Below, piece by piece: positions 40,288-50,691 of a stretch of DNA of 63,292 nt. Location: contig NZ_AOMO01000036.1 of assembly GCF_000338875.1 (NCBI RefSeq), forward strand, positions 1-63,292. Direction: 5' to 3'. The stretch's first letter is position 1; every line of letters starts with the position of its first letter. Position numbers and translations under genes: made by a program. Source of the DNA: Vibrio mimicus CAIM 602. Its GTDB lineage: Bacteria; Pseudomonadota; Gammaproteobacteria; Enterobacterales; Vibrionaceae. A model generated the notes under the pieces. That model searched no databases. It was not told the origin of the DNA and saw only the letters and a program-made list of their open reading frames with translations.

Positions 40288-41829
40288 GTGCGTCTTGAAG
40301 TCCTATGTGAAGACCGCCTCGGTCTGACCCGCGAGTTACTGGATATTCTCGCCTCTAAAAGCATCGATTTGCGAGGGATTGAAATCGATGTGATCGGCAT
40401 TATTTATCTCAACTGCCCCGATATCGATTTTGAAACCTTCAGTGAATTGATGGCGGAAATTCGCCGCATTCCTGGGGTAAAAGATGTGCGGAAAATTCAG
40501 TTTATGCCGATTGAACGGCATAACACTGAGTTGATCTCACTGCTCAATAATCTGCCGGATGCCGTACTGGCCATCAACCTCAAAGGCGCTGTTGATATGG
40601 CTAACCACGCTGCAGCAGCACTGTTTAATCGTGAAGAATCCAACATGATTGGTCAGCAAATATCGGCATTGATGCCGGTATTCAACTTCTCGCGTTGGAT
40701 TGAAGGCAGCAAATCACGCCTACGTGAAGAAGTGGTGTTGGACGGCTTGGATTACGTTATGGAGATCATGCCGGTCTACATTTCTGGTGACTCCAAGCAA
40801 TCGACTTTAGCCAGTGCGATGATGATTTTGCGTGCTGCGACTGTTGGATTAAGCAGCACAACTCAGATCCCGCTACAAAGTAACTTAGGCTTTGAGCATT
40901 TTGTCGGTGTCTCGAATCGTCACAAGAGTCTAATGAGCCAAGCGAAAAAACTGGCCATGCTTGATCAGCCATTACTGATTGAAGGGGAAACGGGTACGGG
41001 CAAAGAGATGCTTGCCAAAGCGTGCCATAACCGTTCGGATCGTTCTTCTGCGCCATTTTTGGTTCTGAGCTGTGCTTCGATGCCGGATGATGTGGCCGAA
41101 ACGGAGTTATTTGGTCATGCTCCGGGATCCTTTAATCATCAGCAAGGCCATAAAGGTATTTTTGAGCAAGCCAATGGCGGCACCGTATTTCTTGATGAAA
41201 TTGGTGAAATGAGTCCACATCTGCAAATTAAGCTGCTGCGCTTTTTGCAAGATGGCACCTTCCGTCGAGTAGGGGAAGAGCATGAAATTCATGTGGATGT
41301 GCGTGTGATCGCCTCGACTCGTTATAACCTTGCGGATTTAGCTGAGTCACGTCGTTTCCGTGAAGATCTGTTTTATCGTCTTAATGTTCTGACTTTACGC
41401 ATTCCACCACTGCGTGAACGCCCAAGCGATGTGCAGCCGCTGCTCGAGCTATTCATCACCAAACACTGTAATAAGCTTGGCATGATCAAACCTAAGGTCA
41501 TGGATGATGTCTTGGACAAATTGAGTCAGTATCAGTGGCCGGGAAACATGCGCCAACTGGACAATATGGTGCTGCGCGCCTTAACTGAAATTGATGGGGA
41601 TGTTTTAAGCATTGAGCCGTTCCACTTGCCGCAAGTTGATAGTGTCAGTTCAGCGCCTAACATCAACCTTGATGGCTCGCTCGACGACATCATGAAGGAG
41701 TATGAATCACAGGTATTGGATCGCCTGTTCCAATCCTTCCCTTCCAGTCGTAAGTTGGCGAAAAGACTTAACGTTTCTCACACGTCGATTGCGAATAAGT
41801 TGAGGGATTATGGAATAAGGAAGCGCTGA
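40288..41829 (+). CDS. tyrR: TyrR aromatic amino acid transcriptional regulator
   Basis: 513 aa. ACT domain (about 1-75, [22 protein letters not shown]), PAS (about 80-190, [23 protein letters not shown]), AAA+ domain (about 205-430) with Walker [24 protein letters not shown] and the arginine-finger region [12 protein letters not shown], and a C-terminal HTH ([24 protein letters not shown]). The sigma-54 contact loop GAFTGA is missing ([15 protein letters not shown] instead), as in other TyrR proteins, so it acts on sigma-70 promoters. GTG start with AGGATCC. The next gene overlaps by TGATG. Confidence 0.95.
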   Translation: MRLEVLCEDRLGLTRELLDILASKSIDLRGIEIDVIGIIYLNCPDIDFETFSELMAEIRRIPGVKDVRKIQFMPIERHNTELISLLNNLPDAVLAINLKGAVDMANHAAAALFNREESNMIGQQISALMPVFNFSRWIEGSKSRLREEVVLDGLDYVMEIMPVYISGDSKQSTLASAMMILRAATVGLSSTTQIPLQSNLGFEHFVGVSNRHKSLMSQAKKLAMLDQPLLIEGETGTGKEMLAKACHNRSDRSSAPFLVLSCASMPDDVAETELFGHAPGSFNHQQGHKGIFEQANGGTVFLDEIGEMSPHLQIKLLRFLQDGTFRRVGEEHEIHVDVRVIASTRYNLADLAESRRFREDLFYRLNVLTLRIPPLRERPSDVQPLLELFITKHCNKLGMIKPKVMDDVLDKLSQYQWPGNMRQLDNMVLRALTEIDGDVLSIEPFHLPQVDSVSSAPNINLDGSLDDIMKEYESQVLDRLFQSFPSSRKLAKRLNVSHTSIANKLRDYGIRKR

Positions 41830-42404
41830 TGAATGGAATTAACAGCGATGGTCACTTCTATGAAACCGATGGCGAAATAGTAGTGCGTTGCGCACAAGTG
41901 GCCGATGCCGAACGTTTGAGTCAGTATTTTATCGATAATCAGAGTCACTTGATTGAGTGGGAGCCGAAACGTGAAGCCGAATTTTTCACTGAAGCTGGTT
42001 GGTTACAAAGACTGATCAAGCTGCATGAGCTGCACAAAATGAAGCTCGGTTACTATTTGCTGATCATCGATGCGCAAACTGATGCCATGTTGGGAACCAT
42101 TTCGTACAGCAATATTATTCGCTTTCCATTTCATGCTTGTAATGTGGGTTATTCGCTGGCGTATGATGCACAAGGCAAAGGTATTATGACCCGTGCTTTA
42201 CGTATGGCCTGCCAACATATGTTCGCTGAGCACAATTTGCATCGCATTATGGCCTCGTACATGCCGCACAATAAGCGCAGTGAAAATGTGCTCAAGCGTG
42301 TGGGCTTTGTGTTGGAAGGTCATGCCAAGGACTATCTGCTGATCAACGGTAAGTGGGAAGATCATAATCTTACCTCGTTGACCAATCCAAATTGGAAGGA
42401 ATAA
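41829..42404 (+). CDS. RimJ/RimL-type GNAT N-acetyltransferase
   Basis: 191 aa GCN5-related acetyltransferase. Motifs: IVVRCAQVADAERLSQYFIDNQ at the start, the acetyl-CoA strand GTISYSNIIRFPFHACNVGYSLAYDAQGKGIMTRAL and the C-terminal NLHRIMASYMPHNKRSENVLKRVGF, closely resembling RimJ, the ribosomal protein S5 alanine acetyltransferase. RimJ is likely but target specificity cannot be read from sequence. Its ATG overlaps the tyrR stop (TGATG), so translation is coupled. Confidence 0.88.
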   Translation: MNGINSDGHFYETDGEIVVRCAQVADAERLSQYFIDNQSHLIEWEPKREAEFFTEAGWLQRLIKLHELHKMKLGYYLLIIDAQTDAMLGTISYSNIIRFPFHACNVGYSLAYDAQGKGIMTRALRMACQHMFAEHNLHRIMASYMPHNKRSENVLKRVGFVLEGHAKDYLLINGKWEDHNLTSLTNPNWKE

Positions 42405-42406
42405 CC

Positions 42407-42998
42407 ATGTCAGAACGTTTAGCACAACAGATGGCTCTGTTGATGGAACTCGATCGCCTTAAATCCGTGTTGCGCCGAACCCGAGTGAAAAGCGCTGGTG
42501 GACGTTTAGAAAACAGCGCCGAACATAGCTGGCATGTCGCTCTAATGGCGATTTTGATGCAAGAGTACGCGAATGAAGCCGTCGATATTAAAAAAAGTGC
42601 TGACTATGCTCTTGCTGCATGATGTGGTTGAAATTGATGCAGGCGATACCTTCGTGTACGATTCTGCGGCTTCAGCCGAGCAGGAAGAAAAAGAGTGGCA
42701 AGCCGCGCTGAGATTGTTTGGTATGTTGCCGAAAGAGCAAGGCGATGCCTTATTGGCGATTTGGCAAGAATTTGAAGCGGCACAGAGTGCCGAAGCCCGT
42801 TTTGCGAAAGCGTTGGATCGCCTCATTCCCATGTTGTTGAACTATCATAACCAAGGCCAAAGTTGGCAAGAACATGGTGTTACTCGTGAGCAAGCGCTGA
42901 CGGTGAATCGCAAAATTGAAGATGGCTCCCAAACCCTTTGGGAGTATGCAAAACATATTATTGAACAAGCGAGCCAAAACGGCTGGTTGAAAGTTTAA
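42407..42998 (+). pseudogene. YfbR-like HD-domain nucleotidase, frameshifted in an A7 run
   Basis: HD-superfamily hydrolase of about 196 aa related to YfbR-type 5'-deoxynucleotidases. Metal-site motifs are visible on both sides of the break: RLENSAEHSWHVALMA (first His) and LLHDVVEIDAGDTF (HD pair). At 42588-42596, GATATTAAAAAAAGTG has seven A; with six the text reads AVDIKKVLTMLLLHDVVE. As read, translation stops at codon 71 after the first His. Start ATG 42407 has AAGGA; the second frame has no own start signal. It could be an error, a real mutation, or a site of transcript slippage. Confidence 0.85.
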
Positions 42999-43007
42999 GG
43001 AAACTCA

Positions 43008-43481
43008 ATGTCTTATTTGCCTTTGGAGCAATACCAAAGAAAATGGATTTTTACCCATGCGTCAATGCCAGTTCCTGAGGCCGATCTTGCACAGATCAAG
43101 CCGATGGAGCCACTGCGTGCGGCGCAGTTTTGGAAAGAGAACATCAGTGACATGAGCCCAGACGCCGAGCGTTTGAGCTCACAAGACTGGCCACGTAAAG
43201 CGGATAGCTGGTCAGGTGAAACGGGCTGGATGGCAGAGTGGGAAAGTGATGACCCAGAACTGCCGGAAGCACTGGCTGCTCATCTGCCATGGCAGGATGA
43301 TGTGACGGTTTATTTCTGTTACGAGAAATACAATGTACTGGAAACCAAATGGTCGGTATTTAAACGCCATTGGAAAAACTTCCTGTTTTACGATGATGGC
43401 CCATTCCTGCTTGGCCGCAGACGCAAAGAAGCGCTCTGGTTTAGCAGTGAAGGTAAAGTGAAATTCGGGCAGCGCCCATAA
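43008..43481 (+). CDS. Conserved hypothetical protein (probably DUF2947)
   Basis: 157 aa, no signal peptide or TM. Rich in Trp and acidic residues, with a WKENISDMSPDAERLSSQDWP region and KYNVLETKWSVFKRHWKNFLFYDDGPFLLGR near the C-terminus. It looks like the gamma-proteobacterial DUF2947 family (from memory). The ATG has AAGGAAA upstream and follows the HD gene by 9 bases, so it is probably in the same transcript, which ends at a clear terminator after it. Function unknown. Confidence 0.78.
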   Translation: MSYLPLEQYQRKWIFTHASMPVPEADLAQIKPMEPLRAAQFWKENISDMSPDAERLSSQDWPRKADSWSGETGWMAEWESDDPELPEALAAHLPWQDDVTVYFCYEKYNVLETKWSVFKRHWKNFLFYDDGPFLLGRRRKEALWFSSEGKVKFGQRP

Positions 43482-43483
43482 AA

Positions 43484-43508
43484 AATCCGGCTTAGGCCGG
43501 ATTTTTAC
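43484..43508. terminator. Terminator after the DUF2947-like gene
   Basis: AAATCCGGC / GCCGGATTT stem (43484-43492, 43496-43504) ending in TTTTT; the A run on the other side makes it possibly bidirectional. Confidence 0.85.
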
Positions 43509-43557
43509 TCTCTTTTATTCACAGTTGCGCGCTTGGCATTGAGTACAGCAAAGGTGT

Positions 43558-44436
43558 TTATTCTTGCGTGACTTTTGCTGGTGCTTTGGCTGCAGAGAGG
43601 GTAGAACCCATTGACGCGGTGATGATCATGAAAATGGCTAGCCACTGAGTCAGTTGTAAGGTTTCACCCAAAATCGCCAGTCCGGCCATTGCCGCAATCG
43701 CAGGTTCTAGACTCATCAAAACACTGAAATGTTGTGTTGAAAGTCGGCTTAATGCTGCCATTTCTAAGCTATAGGGCAGGGCGCTCGACATTACCGCAAC
43801 CAGCAGCGCCATAGGCAGAATCGACCAACTAAAAATTGATGCCTCGGCCAATTGAGTCGCAATCGGGAAATAGATCACCGCCGCCACGACCATACCAATA
43901 GAAACGGTTATGCCGCCAGAGCCTACGCTACCCGCACGTTGCCCGAACCAGATATAGCCTGCCCAGAAGCCACCTGCAATTAATGCCAGTGCGACGCCAA
44001 TCGGATCTAACGCATCGACACTATTCATATCCGGCAATAAGAACAAGATACCGAGAATGGCTAACGCTACCCAGATCAAATCTTTCTTTCGCTTGGATGA
44101 GAGTAAAGCCAGCAGTAGTGGGCCTGAAAATTCTAAGGCGACACCGATACCTAGCGGAATACGTTCGATAGCGAAGTAAAAACTGAGCTGCATGCCGCCT
44201 AAGCTCGCTCCGTAAATGATCATTGAACGCCATTGAGGCCAGCTTAAACGTGCCCGCCATGGGCGAAAAATTAGCACCAAGATGATTGCGGATAAACTGA
44301 TGCGCAGTGCTACTGTGCCGCCGGGGCCAACTAATGGAAACAACTGCTTAGCGATCGATGCACCAGATTGAATGGTGATCATAGCCGCAAGCAAGCTAAG
44401 AATAGCAATGAGTAATGGAGATTTAATAACGGGCAT
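43558..44436 (-). CDS. EamA/DMT-family inner-membrane exporter (RhtA-like)
   Basis: 292 aa with 10 predicted TM helices in two EamA repeats (about 5-135 and 145-285). Family-typical text: QSGASIAKQLFPLVGPGGTVALR, GASLGGMQLSFYFAIERIPLGIGVALEFSGPL and SLEPAIAAMAGLAILGE. Length and these motifs are close to E. coli RhtA, a threonine/homoserine exporter, but substrate cannot be read directly. It stands upstream of nothing on its strand; a hairpin separates it from bsrV. Confidence 0.85.
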   Translation of the reverse strand: MPVIKSPLLIAILSLLAAMITIQSGASIAKQLFPLVGPGGTVALRISLSAIILVLIFRPWRARLSWPQWRSMIIYGASLGGMQLSFYFAIERIPLGIGVALEFSGPLLLALLSSKRKKDLIWVALAILGILFLLPDMNSVDALDPIGVALALIAGGFWAGYIWFGQRAGSVGSGGITVSIGMVVAAVIYFPIATQLAEASIFSWSILPMALLVAVMSSALPYSLEMAALSRLSTQHFSVLMSLEPAIAAMAGLAILGETLQLTQWLAIFMIITASMGSTLSAAKAPAKVTQE

Positions 44437-44498
44437 AAATACCTAAATATGCAGCAGAAAATGCTGCTTGATTATGCCGTAAAAAGTGAGAAGGAGAT

Positions 44499-44520
44499 AG
44501 GTGGACGTAAGCGTCCACCT
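44499..44520 (-). terminator. Hairpin terminator downstream of bsrV
   Basis: AGGTGGACG, loop TAAG, CGTCCACCT; a 9-bp GC-rich stem about 85 bases past the bsrV stop. The T run on the minus strand is poor, so termination may be partial. Confidence 0.55.
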
Positions 44521-44605
44521 TAATTTAGGTGCTTATGCCGTTCCCGAATAAGATTGCAGTGTTGTAGGCTGCAACTTTATTTTCTTTGGGCTAGGTGATG
44601 TGGCA

Positions 44606-45829
44606 TTACTTAACGTAAAAACGCGGGTTGCTGTTACCCCATACGGTGTACAGTTCAGGGAAAATCAGTTCCGCATTATTTTCCATTTCACTTACCGCAA
44701 TGCTTTGGTTTTTCTGTTGACCAAACAGAGCAACTTCTTGACCCGGTAGCACACCTTTAATGTCGGTGACATCAACCATAGTGGTGTTCATTGAAGTTAC
44801 ACCAACCACTTTGGCACGTTGACCGTTGATCAGAACTTCTGCTTTGTTGCCCATTTTGCGTGGGTAACCATCTGAATAACCGACAGGCAGGTTAGCCAAT
44901 ACACTGTCACGGCTAGTGGTAAAGGTACTGTCATAACCTACAGTTGAACCTTTCGGTAGCTGGTGTAGCGAAGCAACACGTGTTTTGAAAGAGACAATTG
45001 ATGGATATTCAGGGTTAGTTGGCAGATCGCCGTACAGCACACCACCCGGACGCACCATGTCCAGTTGCGCTTCTGGAACGTTCAATGCGGTATAAGAGTT
45101 AGCCACGTGTAGCGTAATGTCTTCACGTTTCAAATTAGCTTGTTCCATTAACCAAGCCGAGTGTTGTTTGAAGCTCGCCAATTTGGTACGCACTTCATCC
45201 GCATCATAGTTCGGGAAGTGAGTCATAATGCCGACAATGTTCAATGAAGGTTGAGTTGCGATTGATACCGCTTCTTTTTTGCCCGCCTCAGTGGTCATGT
45301 CGATACCATTACGACCCATGCCACCATCATTCAATGCCATGTGAACTTTGACGGTTTTACCATTCTTTTTCGCCAACTCTGCAAGTTCCATTGCTTGTTG
45401 GTGAGTACCAATCAGCTCTTCGATGTTCAGATCTAAAACTGCTGACATTTCACCTAGGCTTGCTGAACGAACGCGGATCAGTTCACCTTTAAAGCCGCTT
45501 TCACGCACTGCGCGTGCTTCTGCATTGCTTGCTACGCCAACACAAGGAATACCTTGCGCAATAATGGTAGGCATTAAACCACGAATACCGTTGCCATAAG
45601 CGTCAGCCTTCATGATGGCGCAGATTTTGGTATCGCTGTTCATGTGTGATTTGAACTGCTCAATGTTACTTTGGAATTGGCCTAGGCTAATTTCCAACCA
45701 TGAGTTGTTCTGTTGAACTTGGGCAGCATCCGGTAAAACGGTATCAATTTGCAAAGGTGCAGCGGAGAGAGAGAAAGAAGGCAAGGTGGCTGCGATAGAA
45801 AGAGAAAGCAGCGTAGCTTTAAAATACAT
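44606..45829 (-). CDS. bsrV: Periplasmic broad-spectrum amino acid racemase
   Basis: Alanine-racemase-fold PLP enzyme of 407 aa with a Sec signal peptide (about 1-24, ending SFSLSA). In V. cholerae BsrV makes D-Met, D-Leu and other non-canonical D-amino acids released in stationary phase, which remodel peptidoglycan (family knowledge). The PLP Lys is in [13 protein letters not shown]; the second catalytic Tyr in [16 protein letters not shown] and VANSYTALN are also typical. The signal peptide separates it from cytosolic Alr. ATG 45829 has a strong AGGAG. Confidence 0.95.
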   Translation of the reverse strand: MYFKATLLSLSIAATLPSFSLSAAPLQIDTVLPDAAQVQQNNSWLEISLGQFQSNIEQFKSHMNSDTKICAIMKADAYGNGIRGLMPTIIAQGIPCVGVASNAEARAVRESGFKGELIRVRSASLGEMSAVLDLNIEELIGTHQQAMELAELAKKNGKTVKVHMALNDGGMGRNGIDMTTEAGKKEAVSIATQPSLNIVGIMTHFPNYDADEVRTKLASFKQHSAWLMEQANLKREDITLHVANSYTALNVPEAQLDMVRPGGVLYGDLPTNPEYPSIVSFKTRVASLHQLPKGSTVGYDSTFTTSRDSVLANLPVGYSDGYPRKMGNKAEVLINGQRAKVVGVTSMNTTMVDVTDIKGVLPGQEVALFGQQKNQSIAVSEMENNAELIFPELYTVWGNSNPRFYVK

Positions 45830-45865
45830 AGTATCTCCTGTTGTTATCATTAATGATGTATTTAG

Positions 45866-45892
45866 GAAAAACGCCCCCGAAATCGGGGGCGT
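45866..45892 (-). terminator. Terminator of the 4HB chemoreceptor gene
   Basis: ACGCCCCCG (45871-45879) with CGGGGGCGT (45884-45892), followed on the minus strand by TTTTT. It begins 8 bases after the chemoreceptor stop. Confidence 0.88.
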
Positions 45893-45899
45893 TTGGGGA

Positions 45900-47531
45900 T
45901 TAATGAATCTTGAATCGGCGTAACGTCTCTTGCAGTGTTACGGCCAATTGACTTAATTCGTGACAAGCTTGTGCGGTTTGCTGTGAGCCTTGAGCTACTT
46001 CTTGAGATGCCATGTGAATATTTTCAACATTGCGGCTCAGCTCATCGGCAACGGAATCTTGTTCGCTACAGGCGCTGGCAATTTGAGTGCCCACATCGGC
46101 AATGTTGGCAATCGACTCTTCGATAGAGGTCATTAAAGACTGAGAGTGAGTGCCTTGTTCAACACATTTATCAATACTTGAGCGAGAACGCTCCGTTGCA
46201 TCTTTGGCTTGTTTCGCCATTGCTTGCAGTTTTTCAATGATAACGGTGATTTCGCCCGTGGAATCTTGTGTGCGACCTGCCAAGGTTCTTACTTCATCGG
46301 CAACCACCGCAAAACCACGACCAGATTCGCCGGCACGTGCCGCTTCAATGGCCGCGTTAAGTGCTAATAGGTTTGTTTGGTCTGCAATGCCGCGGATCAC
46401 ATCGACAACCACGTTAATTTGAGTGGATTGCTGTTCTAGTTCACTCACCGTTTCACCCGCTTCGCCGATGATGTTGGCAACCTGTTGGATTGAGCGCACC
46501 ATAGAGGCGGTTTCACGAGCACCTTCTTGCGATTTGCTATTGGCAGCCATGGCTTGGCTTGCAGAATCTTCCGTGTTGCGTGCCACATCAGCAACTGCCG
46601 CTTTCATTTGCGTCATTGCGGTAGCCACTTGAGTGATCTGGTGTTGCTGCTCTTTCATGCCTTCAGCAGATTGGTTAGAAATTTGCGTCATTTCTTCAAC
46701 GGCGCTGCTGAGCTGAGTCACAGCAGCGATGATTTCATCGATCAACTGACGCAAGTTTTGTTGCATCTGATCAGAAGCATCGGCGAGGGTGCCAAGTTCA
46801 TCGTTACCGATCGATTTACGATCCATAGTTTGTGACAGGTCGCCTCGGGCAATGGCATTTGATTGCTTCATAACAATCATCAAAGGACCACAAATCATTC
46901 TGGTTAACACGAGCGTCATGATCACCATGATAACCAAGATGGCAAGGTTGCTGGCGATAGACGTGGAATTGAGCGTTTTAACCGAATCTAAAATCTGAAT
47001 TTTGTTGTTGTCCATCGCTTGGTGAAGAATACCAATCAGCAACGTGAAATCACTTTCTAGGGCTTCAAAAGTCGATAGCGAGTTCGCCAGAATGGGGTAA
47101 GCTTGGTCGGCTCCTTGGGTCAAAAGGGTTTGGTTAAATTTGTCTGTGACCGCGATGTAGGAGTTCCAATTGCTCATCAGGCGCTTGAAGGTTTGTTCTT
47201 CTTCCCCAGGCCAAACGGTTTTTCCGTAAGCGATCAATGAGTCATTGATCTCGGCTTGAACACGGTTATTGCGTTCAATGGTCTGTTTGACTTGGGCGGC
47301 ATCATTAAGAGGCAATACGGCAAATTGGGTTCGACGCCAGTAGGACATTTTGTCTTTTATTGCATCGACGTTTTCCATTGCCGGTAGGGTATCGTCGGTA
47401 TAATTGAGTAATTCAGATTGGATTCGGTCCAGTTCTGAAATGAGATAAATGGCGAATCCTAGGCTAATTACTGCAATGACCGAAAAAGAGACTGCAATTT
47501 TTTTGCCTATCGACAAATTTTTTAGAAACAT
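45900..47531 (-). CDS. Methyl-accepting chemotaxis protein, four-helix-bundle type
   Basis: 543 aa from the ATG at 47531 (AAAGGT upstream; an ATG at 47558 is an alternative). TM1 at about 10-30, a periplasmic helical domain of about 155 residues ([23 protein letters not shown]), typical of 4HB sensors, TM2 at about 188-208, HAMP ([22 protein letters not shown]) and the signalling domain with tip [32 protein letters not shown]. Ends LRRFKIH with no pentapeptide. Ligand unknown. Confidence 0.93.
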   Translation of the reverse strand: MFLKNLSIGKKIAVSFSVIAVISLGFAIYLISELDRIQSELLNYTDDTLPAMENVDAIKDKMSYWRRTQFAVLPLNDAAQVKQTIERNNRVQAEINDSLIAYGKTVWPGEEEQTFKRLMSNWNSYIAVTDKFNQTLLTQGADQAYPILANSLSTFEALESDFTLLIGILHQAMDNNKIQILDSVKTLNSTSIASNLAILVIMVIMTLVLTRMICGPLMIVMKQSNAIARGDLSQTMDRKSIGNDELGTLADASDQMQQNLRQLIDEIIAAVTQLSSAVEEMTQISNQSAEGMKEQQHQITQVATAMTQMKAAVADVARNTEDSASQAMAANSKSQEGARETASMVRSIQQVANIIGEAGETVSELEQQSTQINVVVDVIRGIADQTNLLALNAAIEAARAGESGRGFAVVADEVRTLAGRTQDSTGEITVIIEKLQAMAKQAKDATERSRSSIDKCVEQGTHSQSLMTSIEESIANIADVGTQIASACSEQDSVADELSRNVENIHMASQEVAQGSQQTAQACHELSQLAVTLQETLRRFKIH

Positions 47532-47917
47532 GAATGTTTTACCTTTGATTGATTTCATTCATAGTCGCGTGACTCACAACATCCTTATCTGCATCTGCGA
47601 CAAAGTTAAGTACGTCTCAAAACTGAGGCATACTATCATTTCAATTGTCAGTTGACGACTCTTATAGATAAAGTTAGCAAATGCTGCAGAAATCGCAGAT
47701 AAATTTATATTTTTGTTTCTACTCATATTGGCTAGCTCATTGAACAATGAACTATTTGTTAACTGTGACTCACTTTTGTGTATTACTCAGTTAATAAACT
47801 TTAATCATTGATCTAACACCAAACATTTCTTTTTTACGCATCAATAATACCTATTGCCGCTCTGATAGCGTGCATTCTCCTCGCCAAACACAAAATCAAT
47901 TCTCAGGAAGAGTGAAC
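47532..47917. promoter_or_regulatory. Divergent region between chemoreceptor and DASS transporter
   Basis: AT-rich, no gene seen. It holds promoters for both genes. No convincing operator palindrome found. Confidence 0.35.
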
Positions 47918-49333
47918 ATGATGCGCCCTTATCTTAAATATATTATTCCGTTGTTGATCCCATTATTGGTGTTGATGCTGCCAACGACAGCATTTCCATT
48001 TGATGGGTTGACCGTGATTCAGCAACGGGTTATCGCCATTTTTCTCTTGGCTGCATTGTTATGGGTTTTTGAGCCGATTCCCATTTACTCAACCTCGGTT
48101 GTGATCATTGTGCTGGAAGTGCTGATGCTGTCGGATAAAGGTTTCATTCTGTTTAGATTGGGTGAAGGTACGACAGAGTTTGGTGCGTTACTCAAATCTA
48201 CCGAAATCATGGCGACCTTTGCTAACCCAATTATCATGTTGTTTTTAGGTGGCTTTTTTCTTGCGATGGCCGCAACCAAATACCGCCTAGATGTGAACTT
48301 AGCCCGCGTATTACTTAAGCCATTTGGCAATAACCCCAAATACGTCATGCTGGGTTTGATGATGATTACAGCAGTTTTCTCAATGTTTATGTCGAATACT
48401 GCAACAACAGCCATGATGTTATCTATTTTGACCCCCGTGATTGCCGTATTTGGCCCGAAAGACCCCGGACGAGTGGCTTTTGCGCTCTGTATTCCCGTTG
48501 CTGCCAATATCGGTGGAATAGGAACGCCGATTGGCACACCGCCCAATGCTATCGCGCTGAAATATTTAGTCGGGGATAACTTAATTACGTTTGCAGAATG
48601 GATGGCGTTCGGAATCCCTTTTGTGGTTATTTTAATGGCACTCGCTTGGTTATTAATTGAATTTATGTACCGAGCAGAACAAAAGACCATTGAATTGACG
48701 ATCAAAGGTAAGTTTTTGAAAACACCAAAAGCGATCATTGTTTACATCACTTTTGCTGCAACTATTTTATTGTGGATGATGGGATCACTGCATGGCATGA
48801 ACTCTTATTCCGTTGCGTTAATTCCTGTCGCTGTATTTTCAGTGACTGGGATTATTGGCAAAGAAGATTTAAAAATGATCTCTTGGGATGTGCTTTGGTT
48901 AGTGTCTGGCGGTATTGCTTTAGGTTTGGCGTTAGACAAAACAGGGCTGGCGGAATTAGTCGTACATAGTATTCCGTTTGATCAATATTCACCTTATGTG
49001 GTGATTTTGGGGGCGGCGATTCTCTGTTTGTTAATGGCGAATTTTATGTCGCACACCGCGACCGCTAACTTACTGATGCCGATTATGGCGGCATTAGGTG
49101 CTTCAATGACTTCGCTGACCCCGTTAGGTGGCGAAGTGACACTGATTTTAGTCGTCACCTTCGCTGCTTCGTTAGGTATGTCTTTGCCTATCAGTACTCC
49201 ACCTAATGCGTTAGCGCATGCAACGGGTAATGTGCAAAGTCAGCAAATGGCGAAAGTGGGTGTGATATTAGGGATCCTTGGCGTGCTGATGAGCTTTGTT
49301 ATGGTGTGGATCCTGAATATGGTGGGGCATTAA
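47918..49333 (+). CDS. DASS/SLC13-family anion transporter
   Basis: Sodium-coupled dicarboxylate/sulfate-type importer, 471 aa, about 11-12 TM helices. The paired signature loops are visible: MFMSNTATTAMMLSILTP with NIGGIGTPIGTPPNAIAL, and NFMSHTATANLLMPIM with LGMSLPISTPPNALAHATG, matching the SNT motifs of the VcINDY fold. Substrate is probably a C4 dicarboxylate or similar. ATG 47918 follows AGGAAG. A histidine kinase starts 8 bases after its stop, so transporter and sensor form one operon. Confidence 0.92.
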   Translation: MMRPYLKYIIPLLIPLLVLMLPTTAFPFDGLTVIQQRVIAIFLLAALLWVFEPIPIYSTSVVIIVLEVLMLSDKGFILFRLGEGTTEFGALLKSTEIMATFANPIIMLFLGGFFLAMAATKYRLDVNLARVLLKPFGNNPKYVMLGLMMITAVFSMFMSNTATTAMMLSILTPVIAVFGPKDPGRVAFALCIPVAANIGGIGTPIGTPPNAIALKYLVGDNLITFAEWMAFGIPFVVILMALAWLLIEFMYRAEQKTIELTIKGKFLKTPKAIIVYITFAATILLWMMGSLHGMNSYSVALIPVAVFSVTGIIGKEDLKMISWDVLWLVSGGIALGLALDKTGLAELVVHSIPFDQYSPYVVILGAAILCLLMANFMSHTATANLLMPIMAALGASMTSLTPLGGEVTLILVVTFAASLGMSLPISTPPNALAHATGNVQSQQMAKVGVILGILGVLMSFVMVWILNMVGH

Positions 49334-49341
49334 GGAACGTT

Positions 49342-50691
49342 ATGGCCAAGTTAGCGGCAGTAATTGAACGCTATTTTAACCATCCTGATCGTTGTATTAC
49401 GTTGCCAGCAGGGTCAATCTTGCTGGCACAAAACGGTTATAACGATCGGCTGTACTACCTTCGCAGTGGCCATGTTTCGGGCTTTTTTGCCGAAAAAGGT
49501 GAGCGCAGAATTAAGGTATTTTCTGCCTCTCAGGGCGCGTTTATTGGTGTACACAGTTTTTTTTCTGGTTCTTGGATGGCATCGTCGACGGTGATTGCCG
49601 ATAGTGAAGTGGAACTGGCGTGGATTGATCGCGATACACCTGTGCATGATATTGAGCAGTATGGCTCGCTCAGTACACAGTTTATGCCTGTAATTGTTGC
49701 TGAATTATCACAGCGACAACGCCGCGCCACTCAAGAAGCGGTAGCAAAAGAACGTGCATTAGAACGGCTCCATTCTGCCGAGCAAATGACTACGCTCGGT
49801 CAGCTTGCGGCGGGAATTGCGCATGAATTGAATAATGCAATTGGGGTGGTGAGCAGTAAAACGGAACGGCTCGAATCGCTGTTTATGGAATTACTGGAAG
49901 AAGTACACCCAGAAGCGAGTCAGTTTTTCGACTTTGGATTGCTCTTCGGGCAAAAAGTCTCATCCAGTGAAGCGCGCGAGCGTGGAGCCTTGTTTGAAAA
50001 GCAGTATCAATTGCCGAAAAACATTGCGCGAGAGTTGGCAAGAGCAGTGCCAGCCAATGAACTTTCAGCCCATTGGCTTAGAAATCCCCACTTGGCGATT
50101 CGTTACTGGCAGATGGGGCGTGATTTGCATGATTTAAGGTTGGCCGCAAAACATTCTGTCGGCATCGTGAAATCGGTCAAGCAGCTTGGCCGTGCGGATA
50201 TTTGTTTGGATGAAGAAGTGGATTTGAACAGTACCATCAACCGCGCGTTGGCTTTATTGCAAAGTGATTTGCGTCGAGTCTCTGTGCGGATGAGGCCAGG
50301 CACTTTACCCATCATTCAAGGCTCGCAAACGGAATGGGTACAGGTGTGGATCAACTTAATCAAAAACGCGTGTGATGCCATGGTGCAAACCGCGGAGCCG
50401 ACAATTGATATTCACACTCGTTGTCGCCGTCAGAGGCTTTACATCACTGTGGCGAATAATGGCCCGGAAATTACCGAAGCTACGCGCAGAAAAATTTTCC
50501 AGCCAAGCTTTACTACTAAGAAAGAGGGTCTTTCATTCGGGCTTGGGCTGGGGTTAGCCATTGTTAAACGTATTGTATCGGGTTATGGCGGAACGGTTGC
50601 GGTAAAAAGCGATCAGGACAAAACCATTTTTAGGATCAAATTACCAGTTGAGGGATACCATGGAGAAGCTGAATATCATTTGCGTGGATGA
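49342..50691 (+). CDS. Soluble histidine kinase with cyclic-nucleotide-binding-type N-terminus
   Basis: 449 aa, no TM helix. The N-terminal cNMP-binding fold (about 10-130; LPAGSILLAQNGYNDRLYYLRSG, then SASQGAFIGVHSFF) is followed by a coiled segment, a HisKA with phospho-His in TTLGQLAAGIAHELNNAIGV, and a HATPase_c with WINLIKNACDAM, ANNGPEI and GLGLGLAIVKRIVSGYGG. So the sensor is cytosolic and may read a nucleotide or work by contact with the transporter (inference). ATG 49342 has AAGGAAC. The CheY-like regulator overlaps its end by 32 bases. Confidence 0.9.
   Translation: MAKLAAVIERYFNHPDRCITLPAGSILLAQNGYNDRLYYLRSGHVSGFFAEKGERRIKVFSASQGAFIGVHSFFSGSWMASSTVIADSEVELAWIDRDTPVHDIEQYGSLSTQFMPVIVAELSQRQRRATQEAVAKERALERLHSAEQMTTLGQLAAGIAHELNNAIGVVSSKTERLESLFMELLEEVHPEASQFFDFGLLFGQKVSSSEARERGALFEKQYQLPKNIARELARAVPANELSAHWLRNPHLAIRYWQMGRDLHDLRLAAKHSVGIVKSVKQLGRADICLDEEVDLNSTINRALALLQSDLRRVSVRMRPGTLPIIQGSQTEWVQVWINLIKNACDAMVQTAEPTIDIHTRCRRQRLYITVANNGPEITEATRRKIFQPSFTTKKEGLSFGLGLGLAIVKRIVSGYGGTVAVKSDQDKTIFRIKLPVEGYHGEAEYHLRG

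Noticed and set aside
48085..48738. 217-codon open frame antisense to the DASS transporter
   Set aside because: Lies wholly inside a well-supported gene, shows low-complexity Ser/Pro/Ile text typical of a reverse-strand shadow, and has no ribosome site.
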